From: Hippopus hippopus
Lineage: Eukaryota > Mollusca > Bivalvia > Cardiida > Cardiidae
Assembly: GCA_946811185.2 (NCBI GenBank)
Contig: OX328108.1
Coordinates: 34,346,493 to 34,410,492, forward strand
Length of the DNA: 64,000 bases
Reading direction: 5' to 3'
Shown here piece after piece: positions 10,785-21,315 of this stretch; the stretch's first letter is position 1, and each line of letters begins with the position of its first letter. Below the pieces are notes generated by a model. It was given only the letters and a program-made list of their open reading frames with translations, searched no databases and was not told the origin of the DNA. The position numbers were made by a program, and so were the translations under genes.

Positions 10785-11362
10785 GCATATCGGCTTACGT
10801 ATAAGTAAGGAACGCCGCGACAACGCCTCTTTTGTACGTAGCACGGTCTCCTTGTACGCACTGGTGCGACGTTTTTTTAAGTCCACACTTAAAATACGTA
10901 TGTAGCAGCTCTGATACATCATGCTTACATCACACATATGCCGTAAAAGTGAAAACGCAGCAGTGACGCTGTGGAACATAGCTTGAACACTTATTGTGTC
11001 ACGCGAATGTATTGGTTAACATGATACGTTTGACTTCTTTTGAACAAATGACTGCAATGAAGTGAGCACAGCGTTTTCCATCGGTGACCGTCGTATTTAC
11101 GCAACGGCAAGACTGCACATAAGTAAGCAATGCCGTGCTAACAAAGCGGTTACGCCAAGACAACGTGTCATACGCCACGCTGACGCCTCAGTATGCCACA
11201 CTTAGCGTCTCTTGAACTCCATACGAACACAGATACGCCACAGGAACGCCAGAGAAACGTACATACGCTGTGTCTTTAATTTTGAACAAAATATGCCTCC
11301 GTTCTTGGCAATTGACCTGTGTAAAGAAATTTTGTTGCATACGCCGCTGATACGCAATAGTG
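10785..11362. other. CpG-rich block, unassigned
   Basis: A sharp local enrichment of CG dinucleotides, with repeated ACGCC/TACGCC motifs (10812, 11151, 11172, 11233, 11344). ATAAGTAAGGAACGCCG (10801) recurs as ATAAGTAAGCAATGCCG (11119). Open frames are short and repetitive, with no recognisable domain. Confidence 0.5.
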
Positions 11363-11378
11363 AGAGAGTAGCATAAAA

Positions 11379-11430
11379 ATTCAAGATCAGACTGCATGTT
11401 TTGTGCAGTCCGCTCCTGATCTGTGTTGTC
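11379..11430. mobile_element. TTAA-2 palindrome fragment
   Basis: AAGATCAGACTGCATG and GCAGTCCGCTCCTGATCTGTG are the inverted arms. The outer parts of the element are not recognisable. Confidence 0.5.
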
Positions 11431-11575
11431 TGCAAAAGCCCCAGGTTACCTTTTATGACCCTGAAATGGTAAAATATTGAGCAGTCTGAAGGGTGTAAAG
11501 TATTAAATATTGGAAGTGACAGTTTTTACCCCTTTACCAACTGATTTCTTTGTTTTATAGCCCGAGAAAGAAGGG

Positions 11576-11801
11576 TTAATCCTTTACAAAACAATCTCAA
11601 GTTTTAACAACCCTGAGAAAAAGGACTTTTTGAAAATAATGTTGGAAAAGGAGACCTGCTGGTAACCAGTATTTTCTCCTTTTCCTTCAATGTTTTCAAC
11701 CCTTTAGTACAGAAATTCCATTATTTGAGAAACATTTAGTGTCTGCAAACTCTTTCTATGTAGGCAAGTCTAGATTTTGTGTGTGTGTGGTAAAGAGTTA
11801 A
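11576..11801 (-). mobile_element. TTAA-1 element
   Basis: TTAA at both ends. The left palindrome arm has lost about 5 bp (GGAGACCTGCTGGTAACC). Its right TTAA is also the left TTAA of the next copy. Confidence 0.85.
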
Positions 11802-12025
11802 CCCTTTACCAAACGACAAAATTTTAGACTTGTCCAAATTGAAAGCATTTGCAGACGACAAAATAAACGTGACTCAAAAATTGAAACTTGACTTTAGGAG
11901 AGTAGAAAACATTGTGGGAAATGGAGAAAATGCTGGTTACCAGCATTTTCTCCTTTTCTCATAATGTTTTCAGAAGGCTTCTTCCTCTGGGTGTAAAAAC
12001 CAGGGATTGTTTGGTAAAGGTTTAA
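11798..12025 (+). mobile_element. TTAA-1 element, near-consensus
   Basis: TTAACCCTTTACCAAACGAC at the left, a complete arm and palindrome (GGAGAAAATGCTGGTTACC), and GGTAAAGGTTTAA at the right. It abuts an opposite-orientation copy through one shared TTAA. Confidence 0.9.
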
Positions 12026-12234
12026 GTATATTTCCTTACTGCAGATAACCCATACTTTAGTTTGATAGATTAGATGAGTGGAAATAAAGAACTGGGTGGG
12101 GAATATCAGCCTGATATTTAAAACCTGTTTAAGTGAAAAAAAGTGAAAGCTGGTTGGAGAAAAAAAAACAGTAGGTATTTCATGTTATATGTGTATTTGA
12201 TTAATTTGGATTGGGCTGTGTGCTTACATTTTTT

Positions 12235-13587
12235 TAACGTAACAACAAAATTTTAGATTTTTCCAAATTGAAAGCATTTGGAGATGATTAAACTTTGAAG
12301 CCATAGTTGTAGCTCAAATGTCCCCAGACAAACGCCATTGTCGTTAAGGCTGTCATCAATTTAAAATGGTTTTGCAAAACATGGGAAAAGGAGAAAATGC
12401 TGGTTACCAGTATTTTCTCCTTTTTATATGCCTGTCAAAGACGGGACGTATTATGGGATCACCCATAGCGTAAAGGCGGGCAGGTGGGTGGGCGGCATCC
12501 AGTTCTTTGTCCGGATCATAACTTTGTCATCTCCAGTCCGATTGACTTGAAACTTGGCATTTGTGTTTGTTGCAATAATACAGAGTGGAGTGCAAAAGAA
12601 CCATAAATCTACCTCATGCTGTCTTTGAGTTATTTCCCTTTGATCGTCATTTTTACAGCATTGTCTGCTTTTTCGGAATATAACTTTGTCATCTCTAGTC
12701 TGAACATCTTCAAATTTGGGTTGCATGATTGTTGAAAAATTACGGAGTGCAGTGCACAGGAACCATAACTCTTCCTAGCACAACTTTTGAGTTATTCCCC
12801 CTTTGATCTTCATTTTTATAGCATTTCTTGCTTGTCCGGAGCATAACTTTGTCATCTTAAGTAGGAATGACTTGAAATATGATATGCTTATTTGTTGCAA
12901 TATTTGGAAGTGCAGTGTGCAAGAATTGTAACTCTACCTCGTGCTGTCTTTGAGTTATTTCCCTTTGATCGTCATTTTTACAGCATTTAGTACTTGTCCG
13001 GAATATAACTTTGTCATCTCAAGTCAGAAGGATTTCAAACTTGGTATGCATGTTTGTTGCAATATTACAGAGTACAGTGCGCAAGAAGAATAACTCTACC
13101 TAGCGCGGATTTTGAGTAATTCCACTTTGATCTTCATTTTTACAGTATTTCTTGCTTGTCCGGAACGGAACTTTGTCACCTCACGTCAAATTGACTTGAG
13201 ACTTGGTAAAAATGTTTGTTGCAGTTACGAAAAGTGCAATGCACTGGAGCCGTAACCTTACCTAATGCCCTTTTGGAATTATTCCCTATTCATTTTTTTT
13301 TTTACAGCTTTTCATGCTTCTCTACAATATAACTTTGTCTTTTCATGTTGGAATGACCTGAAACTTTATATGCATGTTTCCTTAACATTAGAGGAGACAT
13401 TCATGCTTATTTCAATCACTTACATGATTTCTGCTGCACTACTATATTCCTCTACCTGCCCTTTACGATTTTTGTCCCCCCCTCGACAACTGGTGCTTGC
13501 GACAATTTGCCGCTATTGTTCCACAATATTTTTAAAATTTTTGTTTCTCAGGAACATGAATCATGGAATTGTTAGGTAAAAGGTTAA
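12235..13587 (+). mobile_element. TTAA-1 element split by H8
   Basis: The left part (12235-12424) runs from CAACAAAATTTTAGA to the palindrome's CTCCTTTT. The right part (13513-13587) resumes CCACAATATTTTTAAAA and ends GGTAAAAGGTTAA. Confidence 0.75.
12425..13512 (+). mobile_element. H8 element with about 155 bp tandem core
   Basis: It starts TATATGCCTGTCAAAGACGGG (5' hairpin CCTGTC..GACGGG) with a second stem GGGATCACCC. Five or so tandem units are marked by TCCGGA..ATAACTTTGTCATCTC, near 12510, 12675, 12837, 12998 and 13160. Each contains GAGTTATTTCCCTTTGATC. The 3' end is less certain (ACAATTTGCCGCTATTGT). Confidence 0.7.
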
Positions 13588-13697
13588 AGCTGGTATAATG
13601 TAAACATGTAAATAAAGTAGCAGGTGCTATTATATGACTGAAATAATGTTGAAAGTGACATCATCAATCAAATTTTATCCATCTGTTTGAGCAGGCT

Positions 13698-13960
13698 TGG
13701 GCTGAGCCCAGTAGATCAGTCGATAAAACACGAGGATTGAACTCATGGGGTAGCTGGTGTGATTCCCAAGTTTGTCCAGTTTCCATCTCAGGATTGATGA
13801 CAGTCATTGCAAAAGGATTCATTGGATAATGGCTATATTTTGAGGGAAAGCAGCCTCTAGGTTTGGAAGAACAGTGTGCAAAACACTAGTAAAAGAAACT
13901 CCATGAATAGGTGATCTGGTCATCATGATGTGACAGAAATAATGTTGAAAACAGAATTTA
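13698..13960 (+). mobile_element. Probable tRNA-headed SINE
   Basis: GTAGATCAGTCGATAAAAC resembles an A box and GCTGGTGTGATTCCC a B box, spaced as in a tRNA. The body (AGTGTGCAAAACACTAG) resembles that near 23120. No poly-A tail is obvious. Confidence 0.4.
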
Positions 13961-13998
13961 TACATCATACAAACAAAGATTAACAAAACAAAATTCAA

Positions 13999-14223
13999 AG
14001 TTCTCTGTAAGATTACAAAATATTAGACATGCCCAAATTGAAAGCATTTTCAAATGACATTGGATGTGGTTCAGATGATTGGATTTGTCTCTGAAAGGTT
14101 AGAAAACAATGTGGAAAAAGGAGAAAATGCTGGTGACCAGCATTTTCTCCTTTTTCCACAATCTTTTCAAAAGCTTTCTTTCTTGATGTCATTAAAACTT
14201 GGGACGGTGTAAAAAAGCGTTAA
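13999..14223 (+). mobile_element. TTAA-1 element with covarying arms
   Basis: The stem reads GTGGAAAAAGGAG left and CTCCTTTTTCCAC right; the family has GTGGGAAAAGGAG, so the same change is on both arms. The right TTAA is at 14220-14223. Confidence 0.8.
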
Positions 14224-14545
14224 GAACAGTCTGTATGGGATTGTCCAAGAGGTATTGTTATCAGATAAGATTAGACTTCAAAGATGGCAGGCTGATCTTG
14301 ACCTACACTATCAGCTGTGTTGAGCTGGGTCTTTAATGCCTGGCTGGGCAAACAGACTGTTAACTTCCATTGAATGTTGTTATTTCAGTTATTTTATGTC
14401 AAGCACCTAACTTATTCGTATATTTCCTGGGTTCACTCCTAAAAGACTTGGATACTGCAGTGCTTGCTAAAGGACACTCAAATAAAAAAAAAAACAATAC
14501 AGGAGAGGAAATGAATAAAGGAGAATATTGAAGTCTGTGTAACAG
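14224..14545. other. Unassigned, with a TTAA-2 trace
   Basis: GCAGGCTGATCTTGACCTACAC at 14288-14309 looks like a TTAA-2 half palindrome. Otherwise no feature is seen. Confidence 0.35.
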
Positions 14546-14740
14546 GTAACTCCTTACAAAACAACAAAAATCTAGATCCAGCTGGAACCGAAGATGACAT
14601 ATGAGCTGATTTGACAAAATTTGACAATTCATAGAGTAGAAAAACGTCGTGGGAATAGGAGAAAATGCTGGTTACCACATTGTTTTCAAAACCATTCTTC
14701 TTTTGGGTCATGAAAACCCAAGGAATGTGTGGTAAAAGTA
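14546..14740 (+). mobile_element. TTAA-1 element missing half its hairpin
   Basis: It reads GGAGAAAATGCTGGTTACC and then jumps to ACATTGTTTTCAAAACC, so the right palindrome arm is deleted. Confidence 0.7.
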
Positions 14741-14928
14741 CTCTTATGGGTGCACAAGCTATCTCTAGGCATGGCAGTGTGGGATTGGCTTTTAGAGGCA
14801 TTGTTATTAGATAAAATTTTGACTTGGTTTTAGATAGGATATTTATCTGAAGAGTAATTGGTTAATTTTATAGGGTTCTTAACCCTACATTTATCTATTC
14901 TGAGATGTAGGACTCCTTAATTAAACCC

Positions 14929-15143
14929 TTAACCCTTTACCAGACAACGAAATTTTAGCCTTGTCCAAATTGAAAGCGTTTGCAGAATACAATTTCATTG
15001 TGGCTCAAATGGTGCAATTTTTCTTTGATGGGTAGAAAACATTGTTTGAAAAGGAGAAAAAGCTGTTTATCAGCATTTTATTCCTTTCCCACAATGTTTC
15101 CAAAACGGTCATTAAAAATCCGCATTGTGCAGTAAAGGGTTAA
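14929..15143 (+). mobile_element. TTAA-1 element
   Basis: TTAA at both ends, CCCTTTACCAGACAACG left and CAGTAAAGGG right. The hairpin is decayed (GGAGAAAAAGCTGTTTATC). Confidence 0.8.
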
Positions 15144-15165
15144 TTGTGAAGGGCTATCTGCCCGC

Positions 15166-15340
15166 TTACCCTTCACAGCACAATCCCAACTTTCAAGGAC
15201 CCTACTGAAGAAGGTACTTGAAAACATTTTAGGAAAAGGAGAAAATGCAAGTTACCAGCATTTGAGCTACATTTAAATTGTCCTGTGCAATTTCTTTCAA
15301 TTTGGTTGATTCTAAAGTTTTTTATTTAGTTAAGAGCGAA
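15166..15340 (-). mobile_element. TTAA-1 element with hairpin deletion
   Basis: TTACCCTTCACAGCACAATCC and CAAGTTACCAGCATT are present. The right palindrome arm is missing and the sequence continues directly into TGAGCTACATTTAAATTG. Confidence 0.7.
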
Positions 15341-15840
15341 GATGACATTTTACCTTTAATCTACTGATGCAAATTGTCTAAAAAAAAGTACAAGTTGCAG
15401 CCGAAGCAAATCTAGATCAGAAACTGCAAAAGGCAGGATCTAGTCGGTATCTGCATGGTACTGCTTTTGGAAAAAGATACTTGAATCTGGTGCATTCACT
15501 AGATGTGTTGCCAGTGAAAGATAAGAGACGCCCCAATGATTTAAATCAAACAATCCTAGGGTAACATTGGCAACAGAAATAGCTTGCTTGTTAAGATCAA
15601 GGTTGTTGTTACATAAATTAGAAAAAAATGTTATTCAATAACCTGAGGTCTGTGCCCTGTGAAGAAGCTTTGCATGGTGGTAGATCTTGTATGCATATTG
15701 TGCTCAATTTGAAGCCAAGGTAGGGGTCAAGGTCACTGTTACTAAAATTAGAATAGTAAACTAGTTGGGGCTTGTCTTATGAGTTTGATTTCTTTCACCA
15801 TGAAAATCTTAAAATTTTGGTGTTTCATTATCTTCAATGT
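15341..15840. other. Unassigned stretch
   Basis: GGGGTCAAGGTCACTG near 15724 resembles molluscan tandem-core sequence. No ends, splice-flanked frame or RNA gene was seen. Confidence 0.4.
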
Positions 15841-16617
15841 TAAACTCTGTAAGAGATGAGTAATATTTAGAATCGACTATATTGAATACATATGGCTCAA
15901 ATGATAGAATAAATTTTGAAATGGTGGCATGTTGTTAGAAACAGAGAAAATGCTGGATACCAGCTTTTTTCTCTTTTTCAACCATTTTCAGCTCACCTGA
16001 GCACAAAGTGCTCAAGGTTAGCTTTTGTGATAGTGCGTTTTCTGTCGTCTGTCGTCCAGGCTTCAATAATTACCTTGTGCACACTCCAGAAGCCACACTT
16101 TTGGCACAGTACTCAAGAAACTTGGTCAGAATGTTTGTCTTGATGATATCTCAGACAATTTCCAAATTGTGTCACATTGAGTCAAAAAGTAGGTCACTGG
16201 GCCAAATCTTATAAAAACCTTGTGTGCAGTCTGGAGGCAACATTTTCAGGCTGACACTCATGGAACTTTGTCAGAATGTTTGTCTTGGTAGAATCTCATA
16301 TAAGTCTGAAATTTGGCCTCTTCTGATCAAAAAGTAGGTCACTGGGCCAAATTTTGGAAAAACCTTGTGTGCACTCTAGAGGCCACACTTTCAGTCTGAT
16401 ACTCGTGAAACTTGGTCAGAATGTTTGTCTTGATAGTATCTGAGCCAAGTGAGAATTTTGGTCATCTCTGGTAAAAAAAAGTAGGTCACTGGGCCAAATC
16501 TGAGAAAAACATTGTCTGATACTCTGATACTCCTGAAACTTGGTCAGAATGTTTGTCATGTTTCAATAGTTCTATTTCTCAGTATCATAAAGACATGGAA
16601 GCATTTGGTAAAGGATT
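15841..16617 (+). mobile_element. TTAA-1 element split by H2
   Basis: The left part ends in a decayed palindrome and CAACCATTTTC. The right part (16559-16617) resumes TTTCAATAGTTCTATTTCTC and ends TTGGTAAAGGATTCA. Confidence 0.65.
15988..16558 (+). mobile_element. H2 element, 3' end lost
   Basis: AGCTCACCTGAGCACAAAGTG with a hairpin partner GTGCTCAAGGTTAGC at the 5' end, then tandem core units near 16121, 16267, 16410 and 16538 (period about 145 bp). It breaks off after GAATGTTTGTCAT with no terminal hairpin. Confidence 0.75.
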
Positions 16618-16735
16618 CATTCTTTACCACAATTTTGGATGAGTCCATACCATATTGAAACAGTTCGGAGACAAGATAAACGTGACCCAAACGGTTGGAA
16701 CTGTCTTTGAAATGTTGTTCAAAGTTGTAATTTTG
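16613..16735 (+). mobile_element. TTAA-1 5' fragment
   Basis: ATTCTTTACCACAATTTTGG and GACAAGATAAACGTGACC are present. It stops before the palindrome. Confidence 0.5.
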
Positions 16736-17178
16736 TGCATTTAATTAAGGGGATGGTCATTTTATCAGACCAAATATGAGACAATCATACTTACTTGAGT
16801 AAAATCCCACAATAAGGAATGCATGTTATTGACCACATCGCATGCCAGTAAGTATTTGTGGAATTCTGGAGTGAAATCTAGAAATACCTGAAAAAGCTAC
16901 TTAGTAGCACTTCAACAAAATACCATTGAAAAACAAAAATTTTCCTTAAAGGTTCCTTTTAATTGATTGGTGGTTTGCTAACTGTTGCCTTACTAGATAA
17001 AAATAGTTATTTTTGAAGTTTTAATAAAAACCTTAGTGTCCCAATTTAAAACCAGGAAAACTATAATAATGGGGGAAGAGGACAAAGAAGATGTATTTGC
17101 ATTTATCTCCACATTGTCAGGTTAGTATCTAATTGGATTTCCTGGGGGTCTCATTTCAAAAATATTGCCTGGGCACAG
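16736..17178. other. Unassigned AT-rich stretch
   Basis: No coding signal, RNA gene or repeat end recognised. Confidence 0.4.
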
Positions 17179-17404
17179 GTAACTCTGTACCAAATGACAA
17201 AATTTTAGAAAAGTCCTATTTGAAAGCATTTGCATTTGACAAAGTAAATTGTACTCTAAAATTGAAATTTGATTTCTGGAGGGTAGAAAACTGTTGAAAA
17301 AGGGAAAAAAGCTGGTTACCAGCATTTTCTGCTTTTTCTACTGTTTTCATTAGTCTTTTTCTTCAAGGCAGTTAAAACATAGGATTGTTTGGTAAAGGGG
17401 TTAA
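17179..17404 (+). mobile_element. TTAA-1 element
   Basis: The right TTAA at 17401 is shared with the next copy. The hairpin core is GGTTACCAGCATTTTC; the outer stem is decayed. Confidence 0.8.
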
Positions 17405-17733
17405 CCCTTTACAAGACAACAAAATACTTGGCCAGTTTGAAAGTACTTGCAGATGATAAAATGATGCTGCTCAAATGATGATAAAGTAGAAACCCTTGTT
17501 GGGAAAGGAAAAATGCATTTTCTCCCTTTTCCAAGATGTTTTCTAAAGCCTTTCTGAAAGAATTTACAGAAAAAAAACAAAGCTTGGGTTTGTTTTTGAA
17601 AAGGTAGAAAACACGGGGGGGGGAAGGGAAGGAGAAAATGCAGGTTACCAGCGTTTTCTCCACTTTCCACAATATTTTTAAAAGTTTTTTTTCTTGAGAC
17701 CATTCAGAGCGGATTGTTTGGTAAATGGTTATC
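17401..17733 (+). mobile_element. TTAA-1 element with two hairpin regions
   Basis: A normal left arm (CCCTTTACAAGACAAC) is followed by one damaged hairpin (about 17498-17545), an extra pre-hairpin segment (GAAAAGGTAGAAAACAC), and a second hairpin (about 17615-17672) with a G run. This is 333 bp instead of about 225, as if two copies had recombined. Confidence 0.7.
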
Positions 17734-18190
17734 ACTTGGACACCAATAACAATTAAATAGCTGTGGCAGCAGGTTTGGATGAAGATCAGATTTTACAATG
17801 CAAGTAGTCTGATCTTTGATGTACACATTTTGATATTTATTATACTAGATGTTTTGATGGAAAGAAAGCCTCATAAACCCTTTTGAACTTATTTGACAAA
17901 AATAATTCATATATTAAGATTGAGTCTGGTGTGATTTGTCTCCCTTACTTTGAAAATATCCCTTATTCTTGCATTGTGCAATTGTTCCCTCTCTGAACAA
18001 TACTGAGCAGAATACTGAAGCCTTGTGTGCTTCTCTTCATTTTAGAAGCTGAACTTAATTTTGAATCAGCACTTTATTACAAAAAGAAATGTGACATGTG
18101 ATTAGGTCCACAGAATATGTGCTCACAGAAACAAGAATTTGTTTTCAGCATGGAAAGTTACACACTATCTGATCTCTCTTCATATGTTTC
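17734..18190. other. Unassigned, with TTAA-2 fragment
   Basis: GAAGATCAGATTTTACAATG and GTAGTCTGATCTTTGAT at 17778-17820 are a TTAA-2 palindrome remnant. The rest is AT-rich with no feature seen. Confidence 0.4.
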
Positions 18191-18423
18191 TTCCATATTA
18201 TGACTTATTTTAGACTGGTCTAAATTGAAAAGTTGTGCAGATGACAGATGTGGCTCACATGCAAAGTTTGTCTTTGAAAGGGTAAAAAACATTGCTGATA
18301 AAGGAGAAAATGTCTTTTCCAACATTGTTTTCAAAAAGTCTTCTTCCTTAGTGTTAACATTGTTTTCAAAAAGTCTTCTTCCTTAGTGTCTTAAGTACAT
18401 ATGTATGTTTAGTGAAAGGTTAA
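18191..18423 (+). mobile_element. TTAA-1 element with an internal 35 bp duplication
   Basis: The left palindrome arm is followed by an abrupt loss of the right arm. The 3' segment AACATTGTTTTCAAAAAG...CCTTAGTGT is then present twice in tandem, essentially identical (18320-18354, 18355-18389). Confidence 0.7.
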
Positions 18424-18454
18424 GGAAAGAATAATTATTATTTGGGAGCTTCAG

Positions 18455-18592
18455 CAAATCATTGGCAGCCAACAGAATAGGGACCTGCTGGAACTAAACA
18501 GCATAAACTTGGCTTCCTTTAGCCATTCAGAATGGTCGCTGAAGGTAACTGAACCAATGCCAAGAGATCCCAAGGTCTCCTCAAGAAGACAG
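18455..18592 (+). CDS. Candidate internal coding exon (unidentified)
   Basis: An open stretch with visibly higher GC than the flanking repeats, following a weak acceptor CTTCAG (18449-18454). It can end at AAG|GTAACT (exon 18455-18544, 90 bp) or at ACAG|GTGGAAG (18592, 138 bp); both keep phase 0-0. The translation begins QIIGSQQNRDLLELN and stays open to 18612. There is no recognised domain. The pyrimidine tract is poor, so a chance frame or old gene remnant is possible. Confidence 0.28.
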
Positions 18593-18611
18593 GTGGAAGA
18601 GTTTCAGTCTT

Positions 18612-18767
18612 AAGCTCACCTGAGCACAAAGTGCAAGTGAACTTTTGTGATGGTATTTTATCTGTCTTGCTTTTTCTGTCCTGTGTTGTGCATCATGCAA
18701 GCGACAACAATTGCCTTAAAGGCTATATTTTCAGTCAGATACTCATAAAAGTTGGTCAGAATGTATT
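18612..18767 (+). mobile_element. H2 5' fragment
   Basis: AGCTCACCTGAGCACAAAGT and a single core start (AGTTGGTCAGAATGTATTGAG). It is truncated at the join with TTAA-1 sequence. Confidence 0.6.
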
Positions 18768-18910
18768 GAGCATTTCCTCATTTCCCTACAATGTTTTCTA
18801 CCAAAATTTTAATGAAAGACAAATTCCATCATTTGTGCCATGTTCAAATTGTCATTAGCAAATGCTTTCAATTTGGGACAATTTTAAAATTTTTCATCTT
18901 AGGAAGGGTA
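18768..18910 (-). mobile_element. TTAA-1 right half
   Basis: CCTACAATGTTTTCTACC, CAAATTCCATCATTTGTGCC and GCTTTCAATTTGGGAC follow the minus-orientation order. The left half is absent. Confidence 0.65.
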
Positions 18911-19388
18911 GACTGTATACCACTTTGACTAGAAAGAGTAAAAACATTGAGACATAAGGAAATAAACAGTCTTATATTATAGGGACAAGGACCAATTTGT
19001 TGGCTAAAGACACTGGGAGACATTGATAGTATCATGTTGCAGTTTAACAGACAAGTTCATTATCCTGGTTGAAGGGTCACAGTCAGGATGGGTTGATGTT
19101 TTTATCCTTTGAAAGCAAAAATTGTCTGTCTGACAAAATAATAGCCTAAAGTCACATGATTCATGTTTCCTACCCAGAGCAGAGGCTGAAATCTAGTATC
19201 TTGTCACTTGTCTCCGGTTTATGAACCCTTAAAGAGGCTTTCATATCTCTAGTTGCCTTTGCAATCAGTGTAGATTAAGATCAGGCTGCTCAAAACATCC
19301 ATGTAACAGCCCAATGTAGTGGTAATGAAACTACAGAAAGGCATTATGAATAGGCTTAAAAAGCACTAACGGTGATGGCACTGTTAGT
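18911..19388. other. Unassigned, with TTAA-2 trace
   Basis: GTGTAGATTAAGATCAGGCTGC at 19268-19289 resembles a TTAA-2 arm. No gene seen. Confidence 0.4.
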
Positions 19389-19638
19389 TTTGAACCCTTT
19401 TCCAGACAACCCTAACTTTTAACGACCTTGGAAAAAAGGCTTTTGAAAACAGTGCTGGAAAAGGCTTGTAACCAGCATTTTCTCCTTTCCTGCATTGTTT
19501 TCTATCCCACCAAAAACAAATCTCACCATACGAGCAATATTTGATTAGTTGTCTGCAAAGGCCTTCAATTTGGACCTTTCTTAAATGTCCGCTTTGATTG
19601 GACCAATCTAAAATTTTGATGCTTGGTAAATCCGTAAT
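19389..19638 (-). mobile_element. TTAA-1 element with right-arm insertion
   Basis: ACGACCTTGGAAAAAAGGC and a hairpin with a deleted left arm. The right arm shows GGACCTTTCTTAAATG and then GGACCAATCTAAAATTTTG, an apparent partial duplication of the GGACAAGTCTAAA region. Confidence 0.7.
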
Positions 19639-19857
19639 CACTGCGGGGAACCAGCGTCTATTGGCCGATCGATTTTGGATTACCAAAGTCTTAGCCTAAT
19701 CCATATGTTTTTCCAGCAATGAAAGGTGATGTTACACGAATCCCATTAGGGTGCCCTATCTTTAATATCCACATTCACAAAATGGACTGCTTTCCCTTAT
19801 ACGCATTTTCAAGTCAAAATGTTACGTGGTGAGAGAGGAATGAATTGATTTGTGTTT

Positions 19858-20701
19858 ATTATGTCCCCCCCCCCATCAGGGTCGGGAGACATATTGTTTT
19901 TCCCCCGTGCGTCTGTCCATTTGCCTGTCTGTCTGTCTGTCTGTCACAAATTGTGTTCGCTCTATAACTTGAAAACCTTTTAAGATATTTTGATAAAACT
20001 TCACACATTTGTAAAGCACCATGAGACAAAGTGTCATCCAAAAGAACCATAACTCTGGCTTGTATATTTTTTGAGTTATTTCCCTTTGATTATTTTCCTT
20101 CACAAATCGTGTTCGCTCTGTAACTCGAAAACCTTTTAAGATATTTTGATAAAACTTCACACATTTGTAAAGCACCATGAGACAAAGTGTCATGCACAAG
20201 AACAATAACTCTGGCTTGTATATTTTTCGAGTTATTTCCCTTTGATTATTTTCCTTCACAAATCGTGTCCGCTCTATAACTCGAAAACCTTTTAAGATAT
20301 TTTGATAAACCTTCACACATTTGTAAAGCACCATGAGACAAATTGTCATGCACAAGAACCATAACTCTGGCTTGTATATTTTTCAAGTTATTTCCCTTTG
20401 ATTATTTTCCTTCACAAATTGAGTCCACTCTATAACTCTAAAACCTTTTAAGATATTTTGATAAAACTTTACACATTTGTAAATCACTATGAGACGAAGT
20501 GTCATGCACAAGAACCATAACTCTGGCTTGTATATTTTACGAGTTATTTCCCTTTGATTATTTTCCTTACTCATTTTACGTACAATTTCATGTCCGCTCT
20601 ATAACTCAAAAACCGTTTGGGAAAAATGACCATTATTTCAGTTATAAATTGCCTTGGTGACATATCAATCCTTCTGATACCAAAAAGGGGGAGACAACTG
20701 G
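19858..20701 (+). mobile_element. H7 element with 156 bp tandem core
   Basis: The 5' end has ATGTCCCCCCC, a hairpin with GGGAGACAT, then a GTCT microsatellite (19926-19943). Core units start CACAAATYGTGTTCGCTC at about 19945, 20101, 20257 and 20413, exactly 156 bp apart, with a decayed fifth. Each holds GAGTTATTTCCCTTTGAT. The end carries AAAGGGGGAGACA, inverted to the start. Confidence 0.8.
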
Positions 20702-21013
20702 TTTTTTTTTTTGTACAAAAACAAGTTTAGTTTATCATTGCCACTGGTTGCCCATGTGGGCAACGCCTCCTGAAGACTCTTAGTTTTTGTTACAGGGGAT
20801 AGTGCAAGATACAGGACAAAATCCATTCTAAGTTCACACCTGGTTCTTTTACGTACTTGGTGCATAGCACAGTCACAAGGGACCTTGGTTTAACATTTGA
20901 AGGAGTATCAGTAATTTTAGATGGCCAGCCGTTGGGCTTGAACCCACACCCTCAAGTACCCAAGACTTGATATTTGGAAGTTGTATGCTCTACCACCTGA
21001 GAATACGGGGGCT
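20702..21013 (-). mobile_element. tRNA-headed SINE
   Basis: On the minus strand the head (21013 to about 20928) shows an A-box-like TCAGGTGGTAGAGCAT and B box GGGTTCAAGCCC. The body runs down to an A tail seen as a T run at 20702-20712, and the head-to-tail order is complete. It sits against the H7 3' end. Confidence 0.65.
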
Positions 21014-21097
21014 GGTCAGTGAGGAATGAATCCTCTCGCAATGACTATAAGCCAGCCCCAGTCCATTGAAGTACAAAATGCTACTTTACTTCATGTA

Positions 21098-21315
21098 ACT
21101 CATTTCTGACCTCTGTACACCATGATGGAAAGTATTTAATGACAGCAAATTAAATATTGCTGAGAAAATAGTATGTCTTGAAAAAGTTAGAGAGCAATGT
21201 GGGAAAGAGAAAATACTGGTTGCCAGCATATACTCCTCTTCCCAAGATGTTTTCACAAGCTTTCTTTCTTGGGATTCTTAAAAAACAAGGGAGGGGAATT
21301 TTGTGATAAAAGGTT
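21098..21315 (+). mobile_element. TTAA-1 element, diverged
   Basis: GAGAAAATACTGGTTGCCAG hairpin centre, CAAGATGTTTTCACAAGC and GTGATAAAAGGTTTAA. The left arm is eroded. Confidence 0.65.

Noticed and set aside
15721..15740. Hormone-response-like AGGTCA motifs (also in H2 cores)
   Set aside because: GGTCAAGGTCAC and AGGTCACTAGGTCA are part of repeat consensus sequences; no evidence of regulatory use.
19876..20355. Repetitive open frame of 159 codons (-)
   Set aside because: It is three 156 bp H7 core units (156 is divisible by 3, so the frame stays open). A tandem-repeat artefact, not a repeat protein.
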